From the NCBI GenBank assembly GCA_937924525.1, contig CALDSU010000001.1, forward strand, positions 186,001 through 250,000: a stretch of 64,000 bases of DNA, read 5' to 3'. The notes under the pieces were generated by a model. It had not been told where the DNA came from. It saw only the letters and a program-made list of their open reading frames with translations, and searched no databases. A program made the translations under genes and the position numbers. Source of the DNA: an uncultured Bryobacteraceae bacterium (GTDB taxonomy: Bacteria; Acidobacteriota; Terriglobia; Bryobacterales; Bryobacteraceae). Positions 42,980 to 50,901 of the stretch are shown in pieces (within the stretch, counting starts at the first letter, position 1; the number at the start of each line of letters is the position of its first letter).

Positions 42980-44089
42980 CTATTCCAGCCGGAGCGCGGC
43001 GACGATCAGGCCCAGTTCGCGCGCATCGTCCGGGGTCGAGATCGTGCCGTCGACCTCGAACTCCAGCGCCAGTTCCGGCGCCGCCGGGAGCCGCCGTTCG
43101 TAAACGTAGTCGCCGGGCGCCGTGAACGTGGCCGGCGGCAGCGGCTGCCCGTTGGCGCGCCCCGTCAAAGTGACGGAGGCATGCGTCTCCAGCAGGGCGG
43201 GCGGCACATAGAGGGACAACCGCAGCGCCGGCGGACGCGCCGCTTCCCAGCGGGCGCGCGCCGCGAACCGCCGCCGGGTCCACCGCCAGCCCGTCCCTTC
43301 GGACGGATGCCAGCCCTCGCCCAGCTCGACGTTTGCCATTTCCCAGGTGCTGCGCGCCAGGCAGAAGACGCGTTCGTCGTGCTCCGGATGCACCGGGTCG
43401 GAGGCGCGTTGGTCGCCGGTGGCCAGCCAATCGAGGACTTCCCAATGCGCCCGCCGCAGCAGCCGCCGGAGGGCGGTTTCGGTGAAGATCCAGAAGTTGC
43501 TGTTGTCGTCGTTGAGTTCGCGCTCGTCCACCAGGTAGGCCAGGGGCTGGCCGCCGATCGGCGCGCCGTCCGGCAGGCGGCGCGCCACGCGGGTACTCAA
43601 GACGCAATAGCGGGCGTGGCGGGCGATGGTCTCCAGCACGGCGAAGGGATTCTTCAGATGGTAGAGCGCGCCCAGCAGCAGCGCCAGACCGCACCGTTCC
43701 ACCGGAAAGGTCCAGGCGCCATCGATATCGGCTTCCTGAATCGTGACCGACGAACCCAGCGCTTCCTTCAGGGCGTACACGCCGGCGAGGCTGTTGTGAT
43801 GGGTGACGGCGTAGTCGACCGCGTAGAGCGTGCATCCGAGCGACTCCAGGAAGAACGCCAGATCGCCGTCGGCGCAGCCCAGGTCGACGATCGGCTCGCC
43901 GCCCGCCAGTTCCAGCAAGCGCCGCCGGTCTCCGGTCAACAGGCGATCCAGGTGAACCAGGTTGGCCAGCGAATCGTAGGGATACCACCGGATGTCCGGG
44001 CGCGCGCGCTTCAGGGCGGACAGCCTCTGCTGAAACACCTCGGCTTGCCGCCGCAGGGCGGAAATATCGTCTGCCGGGCTCGCTACCAT
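42980..44089 (-). CDS. CmoB-like class I methyltransferase with C-terminal extension
   Basis: 369 aa. After a helical N-terminus comes WYPYDSLANLVHLDRLL (in the 30s-50s) and SAM motif I VDLGCADGDLAFFLES (about 66-81), then YAVDYAVTHHN and LLLGALYHLKNPF, as in the CmoB/DUF1698 group. Residues about 250-369 form an added beta-rich domain (LRLSLYVPPALLETHASVTL, FTAPGDYVYERRLP). True CmoB acts on tRNA wobble uridine, but Trp- and Arg-rich differences and the extra domain make a tRNA role doubtful. Its ATG overlaps the hydrolase stop by 7 nt. Confidence 0.7.
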   Translation of the reverse strand: MVASPADDISALRRQAEVFQQRLSALKRARPDIRWYPYDSLANLVHLDRLLTGDRRRLLELAGGEPIVDLGCADGDLAFFLESLGCTLYAVDYAVTHHNSLAGVYALKEALGSSVTIQEADIDGAWTFPVERCGLALLLGALYHLKNPFAVLETIARHARYCVLSTRVARRLPDGAPIGGQPLAYLVDERELNDDNSNFWIFTETALRRLLRRAHWEVLDWLATGDQRASDPVHPEHDERVFCLARSTWEMANVELGEGWHPSEGTGWRWTRRRFAARARWEAARPPALRLSLYVPPALLETHASVTLTGRANGQPLPPATFTAPGDYVYERRLPAAPELALEFEVDGTISTPDDARELGLIVAALRLE

Positions 44090-44778
44090 TCCACCGGTTT
44101 CCCGGGGACCAACTCCCAGATGTCCACCCCGAGGTGGCGCACCATGTCGGCCAGTTCCTTGGGCGTGCCGGTGAGCAGCGGGAAGGTGCCCCAATGCATG
44201 GGGATGACTTTCTTTGGTTGCAGCAGACGGCAGGCGATGGCGGCTTCCTTCGGCCCCATGGTGAAACGGTCGCCGATGGGCAGAAAGCAGAGCTCCGGCT
44301 CATACAGCTCGCGAATCAGCGCCATGTCGGAGAACACGTTGGTGTCGCCGGCGAAGTACGCGCGCCGGCCGTCCGCGAAGTGCAGGACATAGCCCGCGGG
44401 CTCGCCGCCGTACAACATGCGGCCGTCGTCCAGAATGCCGCTCGAATGGATGGCGTGCGTCATCGTGACCGTAACCGGCCCCAACTGGAGCGAGCCGCCC
44501 TTGTTCATGCCGTTGACGTTCGCCACGCCCTTTGACTCCAGCCAGTGCGAGACCTCGTAGATCGCCGCGATCTGCGGCTGGAACTGTCCGGTGACGCGCA
44601 GCGTGTCGCCGAGGTGGTCAAAGTGGCTGTGGGTGAGCAGCAGCACGTCCACCCGGTCCAGCGCGTGCTCCGCAGGGTAGGACGGGTTGCCTTCCATCCA
44701 GGGATCGGTCAGGATCACTTCGCCCGAGGGCAGGCGAAGGGTAAACGTACTATGGCCCAGCCAGGTGATTTCGATCAT
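44083..44778 (-). CDS. UPF0173 metal-dependent hydrolase
   Basis: 231 aa, the usual length. Metallo-beta-lactamase fold: THSHFDH (about 49-55), the IHSSG block near 110, FAGDTNVFSDM (about 142-152), and MHWGTFPLLTG (about 194-204). The ATG at 44778 has GAGGGG at a 7-nt spacing; an ATG two codons upstream is too close to that site. The cellular substrate of the family is unknown. It is coupled to the methyltransferase gene. Confidence 0.92.
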   Translation of the reverse strand: MIEITWLGHSTFTLRLPSGEVILTDPWMEGNPSYPAEHALDRVDVLLLTHSHFDHLGDTLRVTGQFQPQIAAIYEVSHWLESKGVANVNGMNKGGSLQLGPVTVTMTHAIHSSGILDDGRMLYGGEPAGYVLHFADGRRAYFAGDTNVFSDMALIRELYEPELCFLPIGDRFTMGPKEAAIACRLLQPKKVIPMHWGTFPLLTGTPKELADMVRHLGVDIWELVPGKPVEW

Positions 44779-44973
44779 GCGCATTCCCCTCAGATGATGC
44801 GGTCTTGCGCGCCCGGGAAGGCGGCGCGTTTCCATGATCGCACCCGGCAGCGCGCAGGGACAAGGCGCGCTCCCTCGCCCGCGCCCGCCGCGCCCGGAGC
44901 TGCCGGATAATAGAGGACGGCCGGCGGAGCTCCCGGCGGGCTTGCACCGGACGCTGGCGGGACGGAATGGATC

Positions 44974-45561
44974 ATGCCGCTGAAATCGTTGGATGAGTAT
45001 GTGGAGCTGGCCGCCGCGGCCCATGGGCACATGTGCGCCGGCCAAATGCTGGGTTTGCGTCTTGCGCTGCGCGGCCTGGAGTTGCTGGGCATTCAGGATC
45101 CCGCCGGCGCCGACCGGAAGCGCCTGGTGACCTTCGTGGAGATCGACCGGTGCGCCACCGACGCGATCCCCATCGTGACCGGCTGCCGCCTGGGCAAGCG
45201 CGCGTTGAAGTTCCGGGACTTCGGTAAGGTGGCGGCTACCTTCTGCGACCTGAAAGAAGACCGGGCGGTCCGTGTCGTCGCCCGCGAGTCGTCCAAGCAG
45301 AAGGCGCGGGAAATGTTTCCGGAAATCGCCGACCGCAACCAGCAGCAGATGCGGGCGTATCGCGAAATGCCGCCCGAGGAGCTGTTCGATCACCAATGGG
45401 TCCGGGTGCGGCTGGGACCGGAGGAGTTCCCTGGCTTCAGGGGGCCGCGGGTTGTTTGCGAGGAGTGCGGCGAAGGCATCAACTTTCAGCGCGAGGTCCG
45501 GCGCGCCGGGCGGGTGCTGTGTAAGGCGTGCGCCGGCGAGCGGTACTACGACCCGCTCTAG
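44974..45561 (+). CDS. FmdE-like zinc-finger protein
   Basis: 195 aa. The N-terminal FmdE domain (about 1-140) has AAAAHGHMCAGQMLGLRLAL (in two parts, 12-31) with His/Cys metal ligands, and EIDRCATDAIPIVTGCRLGK (in two parts, about 50-69). A C-terminal zinc ribbon CEEC...CKAC lies at about 167-187. FmdE homologues occur with formylmethanofuran/molybdenum enzymes in archaea but also as stand-alone proteins in bacteria, where their role is unknown. No molybdoenzyme gene is nearby. The next gene, thiE, follows after 39 bp. Confidence 0.82.
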   Translation: MPLKSLDEYVELAAAAHGHMCAGQMLGLRLALRGLELLGIQDPAGADRKRLVTFVEIDRCATDAIPIVTGCRLGKRALKFRDFGKVAATFCDLKEDRAVRVVARESSKQKAREMFPEIADRNQQQMRAYREMPPEELFDHQWVRVRLGPEEFPGFRGPRVVCEECGEGINFQREVRRAGRVLCKACAGERYYDPL

Positions 45562-45600
45562 AGCTGCGGCCGGCGGGACAACGGGAGGACGTGGCGCCCT

Positions 45601-46179
45601 TTGCTGCGCTACTACATCACGGACCGGCAGGCGCTCGGGGGCAGCCAAGCGCTGGTGGCCCAAGTCGCGCGTGTTTGCCGTGCGGGCGTGGACTACGTCC
45701 AGGTGCGGGAGAAAGATCTGGACGCGCGTGGGCTGTACGCACTAACGCGGCAGGTGATCGCGGCCGCCGCGCCCGCCGGGGCGCGCGTGTTGGTGAACGA
45801 CCGGACCGACGTGGCGCTGGCCGCCGGCGCCGCCGGGGTGCATCTGCGGGCGGGTTCCCTTGCGCCCCGCGAGTTGCGCCGGATCACGCCGCCCGGCTTC
45901 CTGATCGCGGTTTCCTGCCATTCCGCCGCGGACGTGGACGCCGCCGCGGCCGAGGGCGCCGACCTGGTCGTGTTGGGCCCCATCTTTGACACGCCGTCGA
46001 AGCGGGCTTACGGAGCGCCCCTGGGCTTGGCGGTCCTGCGGGAGGCCTGCGCGCGGGTGGCGATTCCCGTCCTGGCGCTGGGCGGCATCACCGCGGAACA
46101 GATCGCGGTGTGCCGGGAAGCGGGCGCCGCCGGTATCGCGGCCATCCGCCTGTTTCAGGCGGACGCCGCCAGCGCATGA
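45601..46179 (+). CDS. thiE: thiamine phosphate synthase (ThiE/TenI family)
   Basis: 192 aa, slightly shorter than typical ThiE. TIM barrel with YYITDR at the start, VQVREKDL (33-40), VLVNDRTDVALAAGAAGVHL (in two parts, about 63-82), LVVLGPIFDTPSK (about 121-133), and ALGGITAEQ (about 159-167). ThiE joins the thiazole and pyrimidine phosphates; TenI, a close relative, aromatises the thiazole, and the two cannot be separated with certainty here. Start TTG 45601; GGGAGG lies upstream at a longer than usual spacing. The gene overlaps the convergent DUF2520 gene by 25 bp. No TPP riboswitch was seen. Confidence 0.8.
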   Translation: MLRYYITDRQALGGSQALVAQVARVCRAGVDYVQVREKDLDARGLYALTRQVIAAAAPAGARVLVNDRTDVALAAGAAGVHLRAGSLAPRELRRITPPGFLIAVSCHSAADVDAAAAEGADLVVLGPIFDTPSKRAYGAPLGLAVLREACARVAIPVLALGGITAEQIAVCREAGAAGIAAIRLFQADAASA

Positions 46180-46973
46180 AGCGCTTCCTTCAGGCGCGGG
46201 TGCCGGCCGTACAACTCCAGAGCCGACGTGGCCGCGTTGCGGTAAAAGCGGCCCAGGACGGGGTTCGCGCGCGCCAGCGTCTGGAACTCGCGCAGCACCT
46301 GCTCCAGGTCGCCCGCCGCCAGCGCCCCGCTCCAGCTCTTGCGTCCGGAATAACAGTACGCCCGCAGCGCCTGCTGGATCTGCCGCTCCAGAATCGCCGA
46401 AGCGGCGGTCTTGTGAAAACCGCACGCCTGCAGCGATTGCATCGCCGCCTCCAGCAGCGGCACGAACACGCCTGTCGAGAGCGAGAGCGCGGCGCGATAA
46501 GCGGGCAAGCGCCCGGAATCGATTTCCGCAAACGTCGCCTGAAGTTCCCGGACCAGCCAGCGCGCCACCCGCACCGCCCCGGGACTGCCTTCCGCGATGA
46601 AGCGCTGGAGATGAAACCCCGTCACCGGATGCAGCGATCCGGTTTCCGCGCCGCGTTCGGCGAGCGGTTGCAGCGCCTGGCTGTCCGCCACCCCGCACAA
46701 CAAGGCAACGCGGCCCTTCCAGGAAAGAGCCTCCGCCAGCGCCTCAACGGTGCCGGGCACCTGCGGCTCCGGCACGGTGATGAGCACGATGGCGGATCGG
46801 TCGAGTTCGGCGTAACCACGGACGGGTACGCCGACGCCAAGCTGGTTGGCGATCCGGCTGGCCAGCCGGTACGAACGGGCCGCAACGGGCCCTAACCAGA
46901 CGGACAGGGAAGGTAGCTTGGTGACAAAGCAGGAAGTCACCCGTCCGCCGCCGACCAAAGCAAACTGCTTCAT
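46155..46973 (-). CDS. DUF2520 Rossmann-fold dehydrogenase-like protein
   Basis: 272 aa. The N-terminal NAD(P)-binding fold starts FALVGGGRVTSCF (4-16), then ITVPEPQV (about 65-72) and GSLHPVTGF (about 112-120, the DUF2520 mark). The helical C-terminal domain resembles 6-phosphogluconate/ketopantoate dehydrogenases. Function unproven. It lies 3 bp after uvrB on the same strand, so it is probably cotranscribed with it. Confidence 0.85.
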   Translation of the reverse strand: MKQFALVGGGRVTSCFVTKLPSLSVWLGPVAARSYRLASRIANQLGVGVPVRGYAELDRSAIVLITVPEPQVPGTVEALAEALSWKGRVALLCGVADSQALQPLAERGAETGSLHPVTGFHLQRFIAEGSPGAVRVARWLVRELQATFAEIDSGRLPAYRAALSLSTGVFVPLLEAAMQSLQACGFHKTAASAILERQIQQALRAYCYSGRKSWSGALAAGDLEQVLREFQTLARANPVLGRFYRNAATSALELYGRHPRLKEALHALAASA

Positions 46974-46976
46974 AAT

Positions 46977-48974
46977 TTACTCGGCCGCCAGACTCGCCAG
47001 GGCGCGGCCCTTGAGCGCCTTGACCCGGTCGCGGAGCTGCGCCGCTTTCTCGAACTCGAACTGGCGCGCCGCCTCCCGCATCCGCTCTTCGAGTTCGGCG
47101 ATCAACCGCTCCCGCGCCTCCGGCGTCAGGGCCTCCTCCGGCTCTTCCGTCTCCAGCGGCACCGTGACGTAGTCGGCCTCGCAGAGCGCCACCAGCGCCG
47201 AGTCGATCGGCTTGATGATGCTTTGCGGGACGATGCCGTGCTGCTCGTTATACTCCAGTTGCGCCCGCCGCCGGCGGTTCGTCTCGTCGATGGCGCGCCG
47301 CATGCTGTCCGTGAGCACGTCGGCGTACAGGATGGCGCGCCCGTGCACGTTGCGGGCCGCCCGGCCGATCGTCTGGATCAGCGAACCCGACGAGCGGAGA
47401 AAGCCTTCTTTGTCCGCGTCCAGAATCGCTACCAGCGACACCTCCGGCAGGTCCAACCCCTCCCGCAGCAGGTTGATGCCGATCAGCACGTCGAAGTCCC
47501 CGCGCCGGAGATCGCGCAGGATCTTGACCCGGTCGAGCGTGCTCACCTCGGAGTGCAGATAACGGCACCGAACCCCTACCTCGGAGTAATAGCTGGCCAG
47601 ATCCTCCGCCATCCGCTTGGTCAGCGTCGTCACCAGCACCCGCTCGCCGCGCTCGGCGCGCCGCCGGATCTCGGCGAGTAGGTCGTCCACCTGGCCCCGC
47701 ACCGGCCGGACCTCCACTTCCGGGTCCACCAGGCCCGTAGGCCGGATGATCTGCTCCACCACCACCCCACCGCTCTTGGTGAGCTCGTACGGGCCCGGTG
47801 TCGCCGACACGTAGATCACCTGATGCACCCGGTGCTCGAACTCCTCGAAGGTCAGCGGCCGGTTGTCGAGCGCGCTGGGGAGGCGGAATCCATGCGCCAC
47901 CAGCACTTCCTTGCGCGACCGGTCGCCGTGATACATGGCGCGCAATTGCGGCACCGTCTGATGGCTTTCGTCGATGAACAGCAGGGCATCGTGCGGCAGG
48001 TAGTCCAACAGCGTCGGCGGCGCCTCCCCGGGCAGCCGGCCCGAGAAATGCCGCGAATAATTCTCGATGCCGTGGCAGTAGCCGACCTCCTTAATCATCT
48101 CCAGGTCGAAGAGCGTGCGCTGCCAGAGCCGTTGCGCTTCAATCAGCTTGCCCTGCTGCTCCAGTTGCGGATGCCACCACTCGAGCTCCTGGCGGATGCT
48201 GTCGAGCGCCGCCGCCTTGGTCGCGGGGGTCATCACGTAGTGGGTCTTCGGGTAAATGGGCAACCGGGTGTACGTCTGGCGCACTTGCCCCAGCAGGGGG
48301 TCCACCTGCGCCAGATTGTCGATCTCATCGCCCCACATTTCGATCCGGTAGGCGTAGTCGTCGTAGGTGGGATACACCTCGATTACGTCGCCCCGCACCC
48401 GGAACGTGCCCCGCCGGAAGTCGTGGTCGCTGCGGTCGTAGAGAATCTCCACCAGTTTCCCCAGCAGTTCCTTGCGGGCGATGCGCTGGCCTTTTTCGAG
48501 CATCAGCAGCATGCCGTAGTAAGCTTCCGGCGAGCCTAATCCGTAAATGCAGCTCACGCTGGCGACGATGATGCAGTCGCGCCGCTCGAACAGCGATTTG
48601 GTCGCCGCCAGGCGCAGTTTGTCCAGTTCGTCGTTGATGGTGGCTTCCTTCTCGATGTAGACGTCGCTCGAGGGAATGTAAGCTTCCGGCTGGTAGTAAT
48701 CGTAATAGCTGACGAAGTACTCCACCGCGTTCTTCGGGAAGAACCCCTTGAACTCCTGGTAAAGCTGCGCCGCGAGGGTCTTGTTGTGCGCCAGAATCAG
48801 CGCCGGCCGGCCGGCGGCCTCGATCACTTTGGCCATGGTGAACGTCTTGCCCGAGCCGGTGACTCCCAGCAGCACCTGGTGGGGCTCGCCGTTGCGCAGG
48901 CCCCGCACCAGTTCCTCGATCGCGCTTGCCTGATCGCCCCGCGGTGAGTACGGAACCACCAGTTGGAAACTCAT
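46977..48974 (-). CDS. uvrB: excinuclease ABC subunit B
   Basis: 665 aa, the usual length. Walker A GVTGSGKT (about 37-44), beta-hairpin [14 protein letters not shown]-type box FIDESH, helicase motif QTIGRAARN, and a C-terminal UVR domain (about 625-660, [17 protein letters not shown]). It verifies DNA damage and loads UvrC in nucleotide excision repair. ATG 48974 gives MSFQLV; an in-frame ATG three codons earlier (48983) is equally possible. No LexA-type operator was recognised upstream. Confidence 0.97.
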   Translation of the reverse strand: MSFQLVVPYSPRGDQASAIEELVRGLRNGEPHQVLLGVTGSGKTFTMAKVIEAAGRPALILAHNKTLAAQLYQEFKGFFPKNAVEYFVSYYDYYQPEAYIPSSDVYIEKEATINDELDKLRLAATKSLFERRDCIIVASVSCIYGLGSPEAYYGMLLMLEKGQRIARKELLGKLVEILYDRSDHDFRRGTFRVRGDVIEVYPTYDDYAYRIEMWGDEIDNLAQVDPLLGQVRQTYTRLPIYPKTHYVMTPATKAAALDSIRQELEWWHPQLEQQGKLIEAQRLWQRTLFDLEMIKEVGYCHGIENYSRHFSGRLPGEAPPTLLDYLPHDALLFIDESHQTVPQLRAMYHGDRSRKEVLVAHGFRLPSALDNRPLTFEEFEHRVHQVIYVSATPGPYELTKSGGVVVEQIIRPTGLVDPEVEVRPVRGQVDDLLAEIRRRAERGERVLVTTLTKRMAEDLASYYSEVGVRCRYLHSEVSTLDRVKILRDLRRGDFDVLIGINLLREGLDLPEVSLVAILDADKEGFLRSSGSLIQTIGRAARNVHGRAILYADVLTDSMRRAIDETNRRRRAQLEYNEQHGIVPQSIIKPIDSALVALCEADYVTVPLETEEPEEALTPEARERLIAELEERMREAARQFEFEKAAQLRDRVKALKGRALASLAAE

Positions 48975-49167
48975 AGTCCTCATTGTTCCGGCCGATTCGC
49001 CCGGACGCAACACAAAAATCCGGGAAGCCGGGGATGCCAGCTTTCCCGTTTTTGCTCACCCTCGCTTGGACCGCGCTGGCGCTACAAAAAGGACACCCGC
49101 TCCCCTCGCGGAGGTCTGCGCTTCCTTCGCGCGGATGCCGCCTTGAACCACATCGCAATTCCGGCGA

Positions 49168-49503
49168 CTAGTAGCGCGGAACCGCGGGATCCACCTCCAG
49201 GCTCCATCGGTCGATGCCTCCGGCCATGCTGGTGCACGCCGTCACGCCCTGCTCCCGGAGCCACGCCACCACCTGGAGGCTGCGCATGCCGTGATGGCAG
49301 AACACCACGATCGGCGTTTCTTCGCCTTCGAGCGAGGACAACGCGGCGGGGATGGTGCGCATGGGAATCAGTTCGCTGCCCGCGATGCGCGTCAGGGCGT
49401 GCTCTGAGGGTTCGCGCACATCGATCATCCGGATGGGTTGTCCGGCATCGAGCCACCGCTTGACGTCGAGCGGCGTGACTTCCCAGGGAAGTTCTTCAGG
49501 CAT
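49168..49503 (-). CDS. rhodanese-domain protein
   Basis: 111 aa, a single rhodanese domain. MIDVREPSEHALTRI (26-40) and the active-site loop CHHGMRS (69-75) with Cys69. Such small proteins move sulfane sulfur; the partner is unknown. Start ATG 49503 has no Shine-Dalgarno sequence but a GATAAT 6 nt upstream. Confidence 0.92.
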   Translation of the reverse strand: MPEELPWEVTPLDVKRWLDAGQPIRMIDVREPSEHALTRIAGSELIPMRTIPAALSSLEGEETPIVVFCHHGMRSLQVVAWLREQGVTACTSMAGGIDRWSLEVDPAVPRY

Positions 49504-49509
49504 ACTCTA

Positions 49510-49515
49510 ATTATC
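49510..49515 (-). promoter_or_regulatory. -10-like hexamer, possible leaderless start of rhodanese gene
   Basis: GATAAT (5/6) ends 6 nt before the ATG at 49503. Confidence 0.4.
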
Positions 49516-49587
49516 CGACGCGAGGCTGCGGGTGCGGGAAGTCCGGCCCCGGCACGCCCCGCCGTTGCGCGCGCTTGGCCCGCCTTG

Positions 49588-49593
49588 TATCGT
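49588..49593 (+). promoter_or_regulatory. -10-like hexamer, possible leaderless start of aminotransferase gene
   Basis: TATCGT ends 6 nt before the ATG at 49600. No Shine-Dalgarno sequence is present. Confidence 0.35.
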
Positions 49594-49599
49594 CGGGGC

Positions 49600-50838
49600 A
49601 TGGTGAAGGATCTCCCCGAAACCCTCGCCCTGCATGGCGGCCCGCCGGCCAAGCGCAGGCCGTTCGGCAAAGGACGCCGCCACGGCGAGCGCGAAAAACG
49701 CCTGCTGGAGGAGGTGGTCGACTCCGATGTGCTCTTTTACTTCTTCGGCGCCAAAGTTTTCGCCTTGCAGGAAGAGTTCGCCCGCCGGTACGGCAAGCGC
49801 CATGCCATCGCCTGTTCCAGCGGCACGGCGGCGGTCCACATCGCCGTGGGCGCGCTGAATCTGCCGCCCGGGCGCGAGGTCATCACCACCTCCATCACCG
49901 ACATGGGCACCCTCACCGGCATCCTCTATCAAGGTCTGGTTCCCGTTTTCGCCGACGTGGATCCGGGCACCTTGAACATGGATCCGGTGTCGGCGCGCGA
50001 GCGGATCACACCCAAGACCGGAGCCATCGTGGTGGTGCACCACAGCGGCCTGGCCGCGGACATGGACGCTTTCCTCGCGCTGGGACGCGAGTTCGGCATC
50101 CCGATCATCGAGGATTGCGCGCAGGCCTTCTGCTGCGAGTACCGCGGCCGGCTGGCCGGAACCATGGGCGTGCTCAGTACGTTCTCCCTCAACCATTTCA
50201 AACACATCACCTGCGGTTCCGGCGGCTTGGTCCTGACCGATGACGAGGCCCTGCGCTATCGCGCCACGTTGTTTCTCGACAAGTGTTATCAGCGGGAAGA
50301 AAAGATCCGGAACCCGTTCTTCCTGGCCCCCAACTACCAGATGACGGAACTCCAGGGGGCCGTCGCGCTGGCCCAACTCGAAAAAGTCAGCGAGATCGTG
50401 GAACGCCGCAACGCCCTGGGCACGCGACTGGACCGCCACCTGGCCGGGATCCCCGGCGTGACGCCGCAGGTCACCCCCGCCGGGTGCCGCCACACCTATT
50501 TCTTGTATCTGTTCCGGCTGGACCGGGCCGTGTTGCGCTGCCCCGCCCGCGAGTTCTCGGCGGCCCTGAACGCCGAAGGCGTCCCTAACGCGGACCACCT
50601 CATCACCGGCGGGCGGCCGGTGTACCTGTACGACATTTTCGTGAACCGCTCCGCGTTTCCCGGCACCAGCTACCCGTTCTCGCCGGAGCGCATTTACCAG
50701 CGCGGCGATTGCCCCGTGGCCGAGGCGGCGTTCGAGGACTGGATCACCATGAACGTTCACGAGCACTACACCCAGGAGGACATCGACGAGATGGCCTGCG
50801 GCGTGGCCAAAGTGGCGCGCTGGTTCGCGGCGCGCTGA
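49600..50838 (+). CDS. DegT/DnrJ/EryC1/StrS aminotransferase family protein
   Basis: 412 aa. SSGTAAVHIAVGAL (73-86) and IIEDCAQAF (169-177) are the PLP-phosphate and Asp motifs; Lys201 in SLNHFKHITCGSGG is the likely cofactor lysine. It differs strongly from the DegT enzyme of the EPS operon and has an extra N-terminal stretch (ALHGGPPAKRRPF) like that of StsC/scyllo-inosose-type and other soil aminotransferases. The substrate is probably a keto-sugar or keto-cyclitol. It is not in an operon with sugar genes here, so the pathway is open. Confidence 0.85.
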   Translation: MVKDLPETLALHGGPPAKRRPFGKGRRHGEREKRLLEEVVDSDVLFYFFGAKVFALQEEFARRYGKRHAIACSSGTAAVHIAVGALNLPPGREVITTSITDMGTLTGILYQGLVPVFADVDPGTLNMDPVSARERITPKTGAIVVVHHSGLAADMDAFLALGREFGIPIIEDCAQAFCCEYRGRLAGTMGVLSTFSLNHFKHITCGSGGLVLTDDEALRYRATLFLDKCYQREEKIRNPFFLAPNYQMTELQGAVALAQLEKVSEIVERRNALGTRLDRHLAGIPGVTPQVTPAGCRHTYFLYLFRLDRAVLRCPAREFSAALNAEGVPNADHLITGGRPVYLYDIFVNRSAFPGTSYPFSPERIYQRGDCPVAEAAFEDWITMNVHEHYTQEDIDEMACGVAKVARWFAAR

Positions 50839-50901
50839 ACCCGCCCGGAGCCCGCCGGAGCTTTCGAATCTTCCTCGGCCCGGCAGCATCAGCTAGGAGT
50901 T

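Noticed and set aside
45562-45600. TPP riboswitch before thiE
   Set aside because: The gap is only 39 bp and lacks the conserved CUGAGA element.
48975-49167. Small membrane protein gene between uvrB and the rhodanese gene
   Set aside because: Short frames exist on both strands, but none has a ribosome site or convincing composition.
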